Source: Ligula intestinalis (Eukaryota > Platyhelminthes > Cestoda > Diphyllobothriidea > Diphyllobothriidae). From it: DNA of 64,000 bases. Below, piece after piece: positions 11,061 to 22,879 of this stretch. The first letter of the stretch is position 1; every line of letters starts with the position of its first letter. Made by a program: the position numbers and the translations under genes. Below the pieces are notes generated by a model. It did no database searches and was not told where the DNA came from. It saw only the letters and a program-made list of their open reading frames with translations. The stretch covers positions 33,929,801 to 33,993,800 of the forward strand of contig JAYGXS010000003.1 in assembly GCA_036362985.1 (NCBI GenBank), written 5' to 3'.

Positions 11061-11809
11061 AGATGCTTGTAGCAGGGAAACTTATTCAGACACAGTTGAA
11101 GTAAGCATTATTGTGAACCACGATCTAACACTAAATGACGTGGGCTTCTGATTAAATTTGCTTAAGGCCGTCCGCAAAAAACTAATTCGCTAAAATGACC
11201 ATACAGTAGTATGTATTTGCTGGTCACCTGCAGATTTCCTTAAAATTTAAATATGTTTTAAAGAAACCGCATTTTTTATTATACTCATTTGTTGAAGCAT
11301 TTAATCCTCTTTAAAGGTAATGGTTAGAGTAAAGGTATCTATGGGTTTCCAAGCCACATGCTGGTATATACTTTGCGTAAAGCAACTCACAACTTTTTTA
11401 TATGGAACATTAGTGGATGGATTGCTAGCATCATAGTTGAATGAAAATCTGCCCACCTAAATATCCTAAACTTAGAAACGTTTCTAACCAAACAACTTTA
11501 ACTGTTAAATTTTAAGGGTTATGTAGTTTTTTACCAAATGAATCTAGGAGTCTATTTTTTAGATATGTCTCATAATATAGAGCCTTTTACTGTCAATCTT
11601 TTAGTATTTAGAGTGACTGTTATGAATACGCATTTAGACTATTAGAGTATTGCCTAAAGCCAGTTGGCTAAATCTGCACGATTTTTTAAAATAGCCAGGC
11701 CTCTTTTTACTTCAATACGCCCACGGATACCCAAAATTGCCATTATGAAAATGAAAAATATAACTGCGGGCTATAAGCCTGTAAATAAACATATATGTGT
11801 CATATTCGA
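11061..11809. other. No gene recognised
   Basis: Very AT-rich; nothing supported. Confidence 0.35.
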
Positions 11810-12150
11810 ACCTAAGTGCCTCATCCTTGAATGTGGAGGCCAGAAAATCAGGAAAAGATGTTTTGACAGGCTTTCTGCCTTCAAAACCAGGCAGCCTTGC
11901 GAAAACCAGCCTTTTTAGTTCAGTAAATGCTTGATATTCTTGCCTAATAGAGACATTCATACATTATTTTGCACACTGTCCTGTACTGACCGTCGTATTC
12001 CGTCATATGACTCACGGGATGATAATGCTCGGCCAAAACACTGACCTTCCCAAATTATTGAACCTGAAGAAAAGAAAGTTTCTCTGCTGTCAGTCTTTTA
12101 AGGACGCCAGTAAACTTCAGCCTTTGGGTGTTGCGTTCTCCGCTGGCGCT
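11810..12150 (+). repeat. Dispersed repeat R4b copy 2 followed by R4a copy 2
   Basis: 11810-11945 matches 10920-11060 and 12015-12150 matches 10210-10360. The two parts occur in opposite order at the two places, so either the unit is tandem or the first locus was rearranged. No transposase or polymerase motif is seen. Confidence 0.5.
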
Positions 12151-12250
12151 AGTCACGCCAGGTACGTGTGCACTTAAGATAACGTCGGTACACCAAAATT
12201 CGACCTTGTGCGTTCCATCCTTAGGAAACTAGCGCAGTTTTATGTGCAGT

Positions 12251-12275
12251 TTCTCTCGCTCTCTCTCTCTCTCTT
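12251..12275. repeat. (CT)n microsatellite
   Basis: Short pyrimidine run, mostly CT repeats. Confidence 0.8.
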
Positions 12276-12919
12276 CGGTGACATTTTGTTGTGATCGTAA
12301 AACACCAGCATCACAGTGGGGGTGTAGTGATGACGTCAGATTTGGCTATTTAACCCCTAAGCGCTCGAGGAACGTAGTGTTAACACAACATGCTCAGTTT
12401 CATATGTGATGCAGCTAGTCACACTTCATTGTCAGAATGCTCTTAGTATTTATACTAGTAAAACCTGTGAGTCCCGAATGGTTATGATCAACCAAAACTG
12501 CATTTAGGTTTCTGTTGCTTCAACCTCTCTGACTGTGAGTTTTTCAGATTTCAGTCTGCGTAAACATGTGTGAGCTGATGTGTGCCTGAAGCCAGGACTG
12601 AAGCCAGAGCTGAAACCCATACCATCGATCGGTTACCAGAATATACCGCAGACTGCAGACGACTACTCAACGCTGAATCACAAAACACCTCATCGACATT
12701 GACAATGAGTGGCGGAAGACATTGATAACTGAGTACTTATGAACCTCAGATATCATGATAACTTGCCAAATTCCAAGCTTACATTGTAGGTATGTGCAGA
12801 ACACGAAAACCAAACGAGCGTTGGAAACGGCGTCAAATGGACACATAATTTGCCGGTCAGATTTTTGTTGCTGCAACCAAATAGTACTAACATTCATACC
12901 ATTCGGCACATAGAATTGC
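12276..12919. other. No gene recognised
   Basis: Spacer between the (CT)n run and the SINE; only short ORFs without motifs. Confidence 0.35.
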
Positions 12920-13065
12920 CGGGGAAAACTGGAATGGTCACTTCTGGCTTATTATCTGTCTTCTTCATACTCAATCCCAGATGGAGTATTGCCCGAGGCT
13001 GCAACTCGCGACATTTTGATCAGAAATCGAACGTTCTAACCATTTAGCCACGAGCTCTTTATTTT
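12920..13065 (-). mobile_element. tRNA-derived SINE, copy 1
   Basis: Read on the minus strand, GAGCTCGTGGCTAAATGG and TTAGAACG form a tRNA-like A box. A degraded B box (GCGAGTTGCAGCC) follows, then a body with CTGGGATTGAGTATG and AATAAGCCAGAAG. The body matches the plus-strand copy at 61805-61925 (CTGGGATCGAGCATG; AATAAGCCAGAATG). The anticodon stem and loop do not look functional, so I call it a SINE rather than a tRNA gene. Confidence 0.55.
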
Positions 13066-14080
13066 TCCCGTTTAGCTCAGGAGATATTTACACTCCCATG
13101 TCAAGTTAGACGAACGAGCGTTTTCGATTCATTCATAATCAGACAAATACAATAGTTTAGAGGGAGTATAGAGTTAAAAAAGTTTCAGCAACCAATCAGC
13201 AGTAAGTAGGGGGGAGGGGGAACTGTTAAGACATCAAAGGGAAGAGAGAGAGGAGGGATGGGTCCTACAATGTCATCCAGTCGTCTCGTCACCGCTTCGT
13301 GGCATCTGGACACCAGTTGTCAGTGTCTCATCACCGTTTCGCGGCATGGTGGGATGTGTGCGAATGAATATCAAGTTGGTCTTCGGCCACGCGAGCCTAG
13401 GGTCGCTACAAACGCCTTCTACGCACAGAAGATCGGGTTAGTGAGCCGCATGGTGACTGCCTCGGCCGTCGTAAGTATCCGCTGACGCAGGATCTTGGAC
13501 TGTTTCGCCGGCACTTTATGCATGACTCGAAACGCTTAGTTTACGTCCACCCGATGACCGCTGTCAAGCAAGTGAGCTAAAATTGCGCTAGATATTGGCT
13601 TTACCTTGCCTCTGTGTGTCCAAGCAGGGTGGTGTTCTCGCATGCGCTTGGATAGCCGCCTAGTTTTTCGAGCACTTTAAACTGCCCCACAGGCCCAAGT
13701 AAACACGTAAATGCACAGTAAGGAGGCCTGAACACGGAGTCTTTCCTTTCCTCTGAGGCGAAGCAGTGGAGTGCTCGAGAATACTAATCTTAACTTAGCT
13801 GCAAGATATCTGCGCGTTCAGTCAAAGCTGTAGAAGTTCGCTTGCCAGATCCCCTTGAAAAAGCAATTTTATAGATAAGGCTCTCTCATCGCCACTTCCG
13901 CTTTTGATGGACGTTCCTTTATAAATATATTGATAAAATTCACGGACAAGCAATTTTCTTGCGGGATCTTCTTAATGAGGACGAGTTTGTTTTCTTGTTT
14001 TTCTGGAAGACATATTCTCCTAGCTTGGTTAGTAGGACAGCGAACTAGGCTTCATTTCTGACTTACTGGGACAAAACTAT
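13066..14080 (-). pseudogene. Strongly decayed PLE copy (PLE-G)
   Basis: Nucleotide similarity to the GIY-YIG part of the 7.1 kb copy runs across 13540-13720. Landmarks are the complement of the HMVDSGHRVD codons, the REH region, and CCTGCTCCACAGG-type sequence over the CSCG codons. No frame stays open. The element reads leftwards like most others. Its 3' flank near 13080-13160 has a CTGAT-GAAAAC pattern like that in other PLE ends. Confidence 0.55.
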
Positions 14081-15249
14081 AGACATTTGGGTATTTCTTT
14101 ATCCCCTGCATTCATCTGAAGTGGTAATTTGTAAGAAATTGTCGTTGGCAATCGGGTAAATGGCCCCACTGCGAGCACGGCACGTAAGGACTCCTATAAT
14201 AGGGAAGTAGAGGTAATTGACTTTTTATTGATGAGTTTGCCAAAACTGACTGAGAGCTTTTTTTCTGGAAGCAAAAAATAACATTAACACCTGAAGTTTG
14301 TTTGAATACATCAATAGTTGTCAAAACGCGAGCAGGCAGTTTTAATGCGAAAATTACGATCTTTTACCACCCGAATGCATGAAAACTACAGGCGAGCTGA
14401 TCAAAGTCGACAATACCCTAATGACAGTGAAGAGGAGATTGTGAAGAATCTATCCTTAAATCCTATTTTGCGACTAACAGATAATTGTAGTTAGCAACAT
14501 TGACTGCCTCACTTACAACGTTAAACCCAACTGTAGTGTCTAAATCTAACCCTGAACCCCTGATACTAATTCATAACACCAACGCCAGTCCTATCTTCTA
14601 ATTCTAATCCCTAACGCCTTACTTATAACCAACCTAGTATGAGGTGGGCAGCCCAGCTAGTATGGGGCCAAGGGTACCTCTCTTACGGAACCCGTTTGGT
14701 CAATCGCGACTTGCTTCCCTTGGAGTGTAGACATCTACCTGATGACCACATACAGGCATTTCGCATGCTTCGGAGACAGGATTTTTGCCGCGCATCTAAC
14801 GATTTCTTTGAGGTGACCACTACCACAACCTTGCGATGACACGCTCTAAAATGACTTGTGACAGGGGCAAGACGGGATCCAAGAAAGTTCTTTTTCTCTA
14901 TGAGAATAATTTAAGCCTGAAATGTGCTGCCCGTGGACATTCTCATGTCCCCACCCATTCACACCTTCAAGACGAAGTTTGAAAAGCACAGCCATACGTA
15001 CCACCATAGAATCTGAAGCTACAACGAGCCTCTCAGTATGGCCGGATACCAAACATTAACATGCTATTAAAATTTCTACTAGCTATTTTTCATATTCATT
15101 GTAGTTTTCTCAAAGACGTTACCCACTTTCATGTTTAGGTGAATACGTTCGCGCTGGCTTCTTATCTATATGCGACCTGCAAAGATCGCGTTGGTCATCA
15201 CCTCTATCGCACCTGTACTCCTAAGCTACGCTGCATTTTAAAGTTCTTC
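14081..15249. other. No gene recognised; low-complexity TAACCC-like patch
   Basis: 14515-14640 is enriched in imperfect TAACCCTAA-type words, without a regular period, so it is not a telomeric array. 15165-15245 resembles 23270-23335 (GCGACCTGCAAAGATCGCG versus GCGATCTGCGCCGATCGTG, then TCTATCGCACCT). No ORF is supported. Confidence 0.4.
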
Positions 15250-15252
15250 CTC

Positions 15253-15285
15253 AGAAGAAGAAGAAGAAGAAGAAGAAGAAGAAGA
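15253..15285 (+). repeat. (AGA)n microsatellite in the PLE terminal repeat
   Basis: About eleven AGA units. Shorter AGA runs lie at the same place in the related terminal repeats at 10023, 17921 and, inverted, 18359, so the run is part of the element end and has expanded here. Confidence 0.85.
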
Positions 15286-15447
15286 TGCGATCACTGGAAC
15301 AAGGACTTTATTTTCCTGACTTTTCGGATTCCCTCGGGAATCCTTAATCATAGGTCATCGAAGAACAGTCTGAAACATGCGCAGATAGGGTGATACATGC
15401 ACAGCTTACACCGTATATAGTTCGTAGCGGTCAACCGCATGCGTACA

Positions 15448-16137
15448 TTAATTGTCAGTTTTTTTAGCCAGCGCTTGAGGTCTTAATTGGTGCGGTGATA
15501 GCTCATTAATTATCACGGCGTTCTTTTCGGCTTCAGATGCGGGATTGATAATTGCGCGACAATTATGCCCGCTGTCGTCAGAGTTGTCATTGCGCCCAGT
15601 CCTTTCCACGTGACTGATTCGTTCGCTCAGGAAATGTCTTAGTACACCGTATGGGAACGCCAAATCGTTGCGCTTGTTGATAGACTGGGGGCTGGAGAAC
15701 CATGCCTTGAGCAGCTCGTGACTCACGCGGTTGTCACCTTTTGCAAGGATTTCGGCCTCGTCAAACTTGCAAATATGACCGGGTCCCGTCGAATGAGCTG
15801 CAACCTGGGAATTGGGGTTTTTCTTCCTCACCACCGCTGCATGCTCGGCCATTCGCGTCCGAAGTGATCTCCCGGCTTCTCCGACGAAGCTGCTTTGTCC
15901 ACAACTACACCAGATCCGGTAAACGACTCCTGCCGTGGCAGTGGGTCTTTCGGCCTCATGACCCGGCGCCTGATGGTTGCTTCTGGCCTGTGCGCAACTC
16001 CAACTCAAAGTGGGGGGAGGAGACGGCTGACCGCTTCCGAAACATTTTTCCCGTACGGAAGGGCTCGCCAAACGTTTGGACCACTTTGACTTGGCTTCTT
16101 CTCTTGTTTGCGTGTGCATTGATTGACAAAATTGCAC
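15448..16137 (-). CDS. PLE-D GIY-YIG endonuclease block
   Basis: An open frame of 229 codons. The endonuclease lies in the middle: VVYRIWCSCGQSSFVGE is the GIY-YIG strand pair, with FVGE where YIG is usual. RMAEH follows, then HSTGPGH (the His pair of the CCHH finger) and AEILAKGDNRVSHELLKAW with the conserved Glu region. The C-terminal tail is rich in Asn and Glu. The block would nick the target DNA for primed reverse transcription. It is a different PLE lineage from the copies at 3-8 kb, whose endonuclease reads CSCGAGYIGRT. The RT is out of frame upstream, so the copy is probably inactive. Confidence 0.75.
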   Translation of the reverse strand: MQFCQSMHTQTREEAKSKWSKRLASPSVREKCFGSGQPSPPPTLSWSCAQARSNHQAPGHEAERPTATAGVVYRIWCSCGQSSFVGEAGRSLRTRMAEHAAVVRKKNPNSQVAAHSTGPGHICKFDEAEILAKGDNRVSHELLKAWFSSPQSINKRNDLAFPYGVLRHFLSERISHVERTGRNDNSDDSGHNCRAIINPASEAEKNAVIINELSPHQLRPQALAKKTDN

Positions 16138-16166
16138 GGGTAACCATTTGCCACTTTGTCGTCCGC

Positions 16167-17973
16167 TTAGCTGAAGTGCGTTTCAACACGTCGGAATAGC
16201 GCTCTTACGCAGCTGCGTTTGTAACCGGTTGGGTGGTTGCTGTTGTAGTTCAGGACTTGCATGGTGTTGGTTGCTTTCCTGAACACTTTAGTTTTTAGGC
16301 CACCATCGCCTTTGCGGCAAACGAGGATATCCAGAAAGGCCAGCTGGTTGTTTTCTTCTTCCTCCATCGTAAATTGAATGTCCGGGAAGACGGCGTTTAG
16401 ACGTTTTTTAATATCAGCACCTGTTCCCGCTCAATAACGACGAAGGTGTCGTCCACATAAGGAACCCAGAATTTCGGTCTGTGGTGTTGGAAAACCACCG
16501 ACTCCAACCGCTGCAGGACCGCTTCTGCTATGAGTCCGGAAATGGGCGAACCCATAGGCGTGCCCTTCATCTGCTCGTAGATAGTTCCGTTGAAGGTGAA
16601 GTACGTCTACAGGCAGAAGTTGAGAAGCTGTAGGACTTGGGCATGCCCGAGGTGATTCTCCGTTTCATCGTACTTCTCTCGAAGGAGGAGTTGAATAGTC
16701 TCAACTGCCAGGTCCTGTGGAACAGAAGTCAAAAGGGACATGACATCAAAGGAAACCATGATATCATTTGGCAGGAGGCTTGCGCCTTTAAGTTTCTCTA
16801 GGAATTGCCTTGACGACCTGACTGTTTTGGATGAATCAGCGGCCAAGAATTTGAGCCGTCGGAACAGCCACTTTGCCACTCCGTAGTTTGGAATTCCTTT
16901 GAGAGATACGATTGGCCGAAGGGATACGCCCTCTTTGTGCACCTTGGGGACACCATAGAAGCGGGCTAGAGCCGTTTCTTGCGCTCTCGTCATGCGTCGG
17001 TCTATTGACGATATGGCACCCGAGTTCTCCATTGCCAACACCGTTTTGTTGATATCGCGTGTCAGCGTTTTCATAGGGTTGGATTTGCATGGGACGTAGG
17101 ACTGACGATCGTCTAACAAAGTTTGAGCCTTGTGAATGTAACTGTCCTGTCCAATATGACAGTGGACCGCCCCTTGTCCGCCGGCACGATAACGAGGTCA
17201 CTGTCGGCTCTGAGTTCCTTAAGTGTCGTACGTTCGACCTTGGAGAGAGTGTCGCGTGGTTGATGTGCCATGAGGAGGGACGACACCTGATGCCGTATGA
17301 GATTTTTCGTTTCGTCAGTTGCTTCTGTTTGGCTGAGAATCGATTCTACAGCAGCAACCATGTTGGCAGGTTTGGCATCAGCTGTGTTGAATGAGGCTTC
17401 ATGCCTTAACACCTGCATTTGTTCTTCCGTCAGCTTTTTGGATGGCAGGTTGTGCACGAATTTGTCAACTTTGGATGAATTTGGACGAGGTAGCTTGCGA
17501 AACTTAATTTCCAATGCTGCCTCTCGCTTCGCTTTGTGGTCGCAGACTCGTTCGGCCGCCCTCTGCTGGAGAAGTTGTGTTCCATGCTCACCCATGAACT
17601 CAAAGCACTTTGCCTTCTCTTCGTCGATTCTTTGACGGTACAAGCGAAGCCTCGCGTGACAGCCTTGAAGGATCCCTCGGATCATATCTCTGCCGTGCTT
17701 GAATACTTTGCGTCTCGCCAACTGTGTATTAACCGGAGGTCTTTTAGGAACACACTTCGGTAACACATTATTGTCGAGACACCTGTGCAGGAATCTGATC
17801 TGCGCATAAGAAGATGACTCTCGAAGGACAACTGTTTCCCACCGACGAGCCGACCGGAGCGCATCGTGCCCGAAGAGATTGCCAATAGAGGAGAATATAC
17901 GAGTTCCAGGCAGCAGTTCAGAAGAAGAAGATGCGATCACTGGAACAAGGACATAATTTTCCTGACGTTTCAA
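16167..17973 (-). pseudogene. PLE-D reverse transcriptase and N-terminal region, frame-broken
   Basis: Reading leftwards, 17973-17113 encodes a basic N-terminal region and the first RT block with VPADKGRSTVILDR. 17119-16607 continues in another frame with ARFYGVPKVHKEG, LRPIVS and motif A SFDVMSLLTSVP. 16600-16430 carries the palm with YVDD at 16448-16459, again in broken frame. 16367-16167 is the thumb (LAFLDILVCRKGDGG). At least two frameshifts are needed to join the blocks. The order and motifs are those of a full PLE RT. Confidence 0.75.
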
Positions 17974-18396
17974 TCATGGGTCATTGAAGAACAGTCTGAA
18001 ATATGCGCAGATAGGGTGATACATACACAGATAATACGCTATTTATAGTTCATAGCGGTCAACCGCATGCGTACTATAATTGTCAGTTCTCTTAGGCACC
18101 GCTTGAGGTCTTAATTGGTGCGATGATGGCTCATTCATTATCACCGCCTTTTTGTCCGCTTCAGATGCGGGGTTAATAATTGCGCGACAATTATGCCCGC
18201 TGTCGTCAGAGCTGTCGGTAACACGTTATTGTCGTGTTATCTGTGCATGTATCACTTTATCTGCGCATGTTTCAGATTGTTCTTCGATTATCTATGATTA
18301 AGGATTCTTGAGGGAGTCCGAAACGTCAGGAAAATAAAGTCCTTGTTCCATTGATAGCTTCTTCTTCTTCTTCTGAACTGCTGCCTGGAACTCTTT
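17888..18396. mobile_element. Inverted pair of PLE terminal repeats around a PLE 3' end
   Basis: 17888-18030 (GAGGAGAATATACGAGTTCC, AGGCAGCAGTTCAG, GCGATCACTGGAACAAGGAC) is mirrored at 18230-18396. The middle (18050-18215) matches the 3' end of PLE-D at 15430-15590, including GCGACAATTATGCCCGCTG. So a second, truncated PLE copy abuts PLE-D head to tail and is closed by an inverted terminal repeat. Confidence 0.65.
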
Positions 18397-18985
18397 CTCA
18401 TATCGACCAACAGCCGACTGCTGACGACTTTGCCGCGCTCCTCTCTTATCGTCAAGTTGTTGGCACACCCGGTAAACAGCAAGGGCATATCACGGCTGCA
18501 TCTCCCGTTCTTCAGGATGTTCTTGTGACCTCTACGGTCTCCTCTACACCTGACCCTCGGGATGAAGATATTAAACGAGATGATCCCCTCCTGGCTTGCA
18601 GTATGCCGGTCCTTTCTCGCACACTCTTTCCTCTCACGAGTGACAATTTTTTCTCCTTAAATCTCTCAAATAGCATTCCAATTTCTAGAATTTCTGAGCC
18701 CTGCCTTATGAGTTTTTCGCTGTCTGGTCTTTCTGCTCAGTTACACATACTGGCTTGTGTCAGTTGGCATAAGCTGATTAATTCTTACGCGTGTATTATA
18801 TTACTTGAAACAAGTGAGTAGTCATGTATGTTTACCTTCCGAAATAGCCGGCGTCTCGCTTTTTGCGTGTAATTATATAAACGACCTCTTTTCAGATGTT
18901 CTGCTGTACGCATGCATTTTTTAACTAATGTGTACCAATAGGAAATTCAAAGGCCATTACCTATCTTTCTCTGACCTGTCCTCAA
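18397..18985 (+). repeat. Dispersed repeat R2, copy 1
   Basis: Matches 23335-23840 in order: CGACTGCTGACGAC, TCTCCCGTTCTTC/TCTCCGGTCTTC, ACTTGAAACAAG, TGCATTT and the final A-GA-TTCAAAGG. It begins where the inverted PLE repeat ends. No ORF content is recognised. Confidence 0.55.
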
Positions 18986-21900
18986 CTCTAATCCTCAGTC
19001 TTAACCCTAACCGTCACTCATAACCTTGTAATCCTAAGGAAAATGCTGAAGTCAATGTTAACACTCAACAGCGGCATGAAGGGGTATGAGCGGAAGGAAG
19101 GAGGGGTTGATGCCATCCAACCGAAATGACAATCGTAGGTGCTCGATAGAAGAGACGTTTAGGTGGGACCACATAATCAATCGTCACAAAATCATGTTGC
19201 GGGAAAGCTTATGCATAATCCAGTGTAGAAAACGGTGCATTTTTTCATCTGAGATCACACAAATTGTGGCGTAAGTGAGCGGACTGGATCGCACTGGATC
19301 GGCGTTTGCCGCAGGTGCCTGCAATTTGAAAAGCCGCATCAATTTTCCGGCTAGTTTTATCGTGTTCCAGGCCCAGACCACTAAGAACCATGCTTTTGCG
19401 AGTGCAAACGACCAGGCAGCCTACCTGGTTTTGGTTTATTCGTGAAGGAAGCAATTCTCTTAACATGTAGGCGAACACAGAGCGGCCGCTCATCCATACT
19501 GCTTACTCTCCGTCTACCAATCGTAGGCTGCGGGTGGCGGCCCCCGACGGTAATCGACCATATGCTTTGCGCTGATCGGTTGGAGACCTACGCACACGGT
19601 CAGACGTGGCCAGTGAAGTTATCCACCATCCGACACCTTAGCGTGCGCGGGCTTAGCGCCTGAATTACTTTGTAATACAGCCGAACGATGTACCCCCTTG
19701 TCTCTCACCCAGATGGCTGTCGAGGCAAGATCCTGTCAGGACGGCCGAAGGTCAGCTCATGACTGGTCCCCTGCGTGATGGGCAGTTTGGCTGACGCCGA
19801 CGTCTGAAACGCTTTTACTCTCCCGGCCACAGTAAAGGTGTCCGACTAATTTTGTCCCTCTGCCTTTTAATTTGAGAAAGATCTCGTTTTCAACCATCGC
19901 ATTTCGACAAATTCATAGCATTTGGAATTGCTACTTTTACTACCTTCTTCGTTAGCTATGATTTATCTTCCGATGCAAGATGTTTCAGATTAAACAAAAC
20001 GTCATATGTGGTCAAGTCTTGTTACGGTGAACGCAGTCTCTTCCATGAGTGCCAGTTCTTTCATCGTCCGAAGTCAATGCGTATACATAGGCACACTTAA
20101 GGTTTTAATGCTGCGAATTTGAAATCGTGATGGTGGGGAGCGTAACGAGTGAAAACACTAATGAAGTATTTCAGTGTGCCGGCATGCAGTAGTTCGAAAT
20201 TATCTTCAACCATGCAATTAAATAACAAATTGTTTCGTATATTTGCCTTTGAATGCATAGCTAGTGGAAAAATACTATCAGCAGCCATTGGGGCGAAATT
20301 CGTAATGCCAGGAATGCACCAATAATCTATTGGGACTAAAATGAGACAATCCAGCAGAGGAGTTGGCGAGCTTTCGGTTAATTTTCATCGGGTTAGAATG
20401 ATCAACAGAACAGGTTTCAACATTGAAAGCTAAAATATGTAGTTTACTGCCTCTTACTCACAACTGATTCCATCCCGGACGTCAGGACGTTTTAAATCAT
20501 TGAAAAAAATTTGGACCATTTTCACCAAATCCAATTTTGCTTTTGAATCCTTTATTAGTTAATACTAAAAAACACGTACGATATACACAGTTCCGGCTTT
20601 AACTTTTTTCCTTTCCTAGAAAGTAGCCAAGGGTTTTTGTTACGCGTACAATCTAAGGTGCTCTTGCACGTAATCAATAAAATCCCAGTCCTAAAAACCC
20701 TTACGGTTCCACGCATTCACAACCAACGGCCAAACTAGTCTAACTGACTGCTTAACCAGTGCTCTGGTGAAGTGGTAGGCGTAGTACACCAAAAATCTGT
20801 TTTCGATGCACCATAGAAAGCACCATTGCGATGTAAAATCTCTACATTCCTCTGTGGCGGTTGTTGGGGAATGAAGTTAGGAGATAATGAGAGTGATTGA
20901 CCAAACCATGAAATAAGATACGGCAAGCTGCCACAGGCGGGGAGTATTCAGTCGAAAATCGCAACGCAGCGGGTGAATATGTTGCTTATACAATGCCCCT
21001 TTTCTTGTAGACCTCCAGCCTACGAGGGTATCGAATTCCACAACGGAGACAAATAGCTTGTCGAATGGGTCATCGATTCTGGAAATCTGACTCACGTTCC
21101 TTAATCGATAAATAACACAGACATTTATAGACCACTACTAGTTTTATTACGCTAAACACAAGCAAGAGCTGTTTTTAGTCCCATTGGTCCTATTATCAGG
21201 CGTGCAAGTCAGCTAGTAGCACAGTCTATTCACCAATCAGAGGGTCAAACGAAGCAAAGGAAATAAGAAAAAAGGGTGCAATTCCAACGTGACCGTTTAA
21301 GATGCTAACGTCAACGGGCATCAGCCTACCATCTACTTTCAAACATAACTGTCATCGTGGGCTTCAAAATGCATCTCCTATATCCATGCCCACCCTTCCA
21401 AACAGTTGGTACGCGCCGGATTTCAGCACCGCTCTCAAATCGGCATAGTCAACACACATTCTTTATTTGATTTTGCTATCAAGAGCCGATCAGGACTGCC
21501 TCGGAACGATAGGGTTAACGTTTCCACAAATAAGTCTGATTTTGACATAAGCGGACTCTGACTACTGCATTGCCAGTTTTAACTATGTTGTGGATTAAAT
21601 AGAGGGAAATAATAAATTTATGTATGAATCCTATTCCAGAAGCTTATGGAGTTTACCATCATTTAAAACCAAACCAGACTAAACTAGACCGAAGATTGAG
21701 CACTTACAATAACTATGTTCCCATATATTTATCCCTTTCACATATTTTTGATCAAAATCTTGCATTTCCCTCTGAGGCGTTGGTCTCTAGAGAGATACTT
21801 TTATTGAAAAATCCTGTTAGTACTCAAACCAAGTCCTCGATGTTCCACAAAGAGGGCGAATGGTTCATTATGCTCATTGTTTTTTCGGATTTACTGAAGA

Positions 21901-22384
21901 TATGCAACTTTCTGTTACCCAGTTGGGAAAATTCGCAATTATTTTAAAACGCATACAAATGCGCAGTTAAGTTGCGGAAGATCAGGGAGCGGCAAGAAGG
22001 TTTACGATGGGGCTATCCAAATTAAATGACGTCAACTGTCTTCGAGCTCCAGTAATACATGGTTTTCCCATGATTATGGTTAATACAGACAAATTACGAA
22101 TTTTGAAGCCAGTGCCTGCGAGCATTTAAGTCTAATTTTTGAGCCGCTGGGCCCATCTTATTTTAAGACACCAAAACTTTTAGTGGTTATCAAAACTGGA
22201 GCAAGACGCTACTTTATAATACGGCAGGGATAGGTGGTTATTTTGCTGGGCTTGCACACCAAAGTGGTACTCTTCTTCGGTCTTGTCATTTGGCCCCTGA
22301 TTAAGGTTCCGAATATTTTAGCATCGCAACACCTTATCCAGCAGAGAGATTGTTTGCGGACTACTTATAATATTCATAGGTAAA
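18986..22384. other. No gene recognised
   Basis: A long stretch without a supported exon. 18985-19030 is a TAACCCTAA-like low-complexity patch. 19480-19850 is GC-richer and could be an old transposon, but I find no motif. The rest is AT-rich with short chance ORFs only. Confidence 0.4.
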
Positions 22385-22753
22385 ATGTGGTCATCTACCT
22401 TTGATGGTCATATAAAAGACCACACATCCGCGCTTCAACAGCGGAATAATTCTCGATACGGGCCTATAGACGAACTGCTATCTTACATCTGGGATAGCTT
22501 ACCGGGTCTAATACTGTTGTGGACACAGCACCTATGTCAGAGAAACCACAAGTCTTTTCTTGACGCAGATCGCAGCACATACAGCATCAGTGCCGCCGAG
22601 CGGCGCCAAACCATAAGTCGCGCATTATTCAAACGGAACACCTTCAAGTTATATAACGCTGAAATTATTGCGAGAGAAAAAAATCGTGTGAACTGCGAAC
22701 TACTCGGTGAACGAACGAATATAATTCCCTCCCAACTCAGTATTCGGTGCTGA
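22385..22753 (+). pseudogene. Possible PLE endonuclease remnant, plus strand
   Basis: The open frame contains NAEIIAREKNRVNCELLGE. This resembles the conserved end of the GIY-YIG domain in PLE-D (EAEILAKGDNRVSHELLKA). The first part of the frame is not recognisable. One motif in a decayed frame is modest evidence. Confidence 0.4.
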
Positions 22754-22879
22754 GACTTTGGATAGGCAAATTATTTAGCCATGTGTAGAGTGCGCAGCTG
22801 ATCACTCGTCCCGGTGCCAGCGACAAAAAACTAACTTGCCTAAGATCACACATCTATATACGTAATAAAAGCCTAGACT

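Larger units (their letters stand above)
15250..17888 (-). mobile_element. Most complete Penelope-like element (PLE-D)
   Basis: It has a 3' terminal repeat at 15253-15440, then GIY-YIG endonuclease, RT palm, RT fingers and N-terminal region in order on the minus strand. The same terminal repeat follows at the 5' side from 17888. The coding part is interrupted by frameshifts between 17119 and 17150 and within 16140-16610, but all expected blocks are present. Terminal repeats at both ends agree with the partly tandem organisation known for PLEs. Confidence 0.8.

Noticed and set aside
14515..14640. TAACCCTAA-like words, possible interstitial telomere repeat
   Set aside because: No regular period; words are scattered and mixed with other sequence. 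The same holds for 18985-19030.
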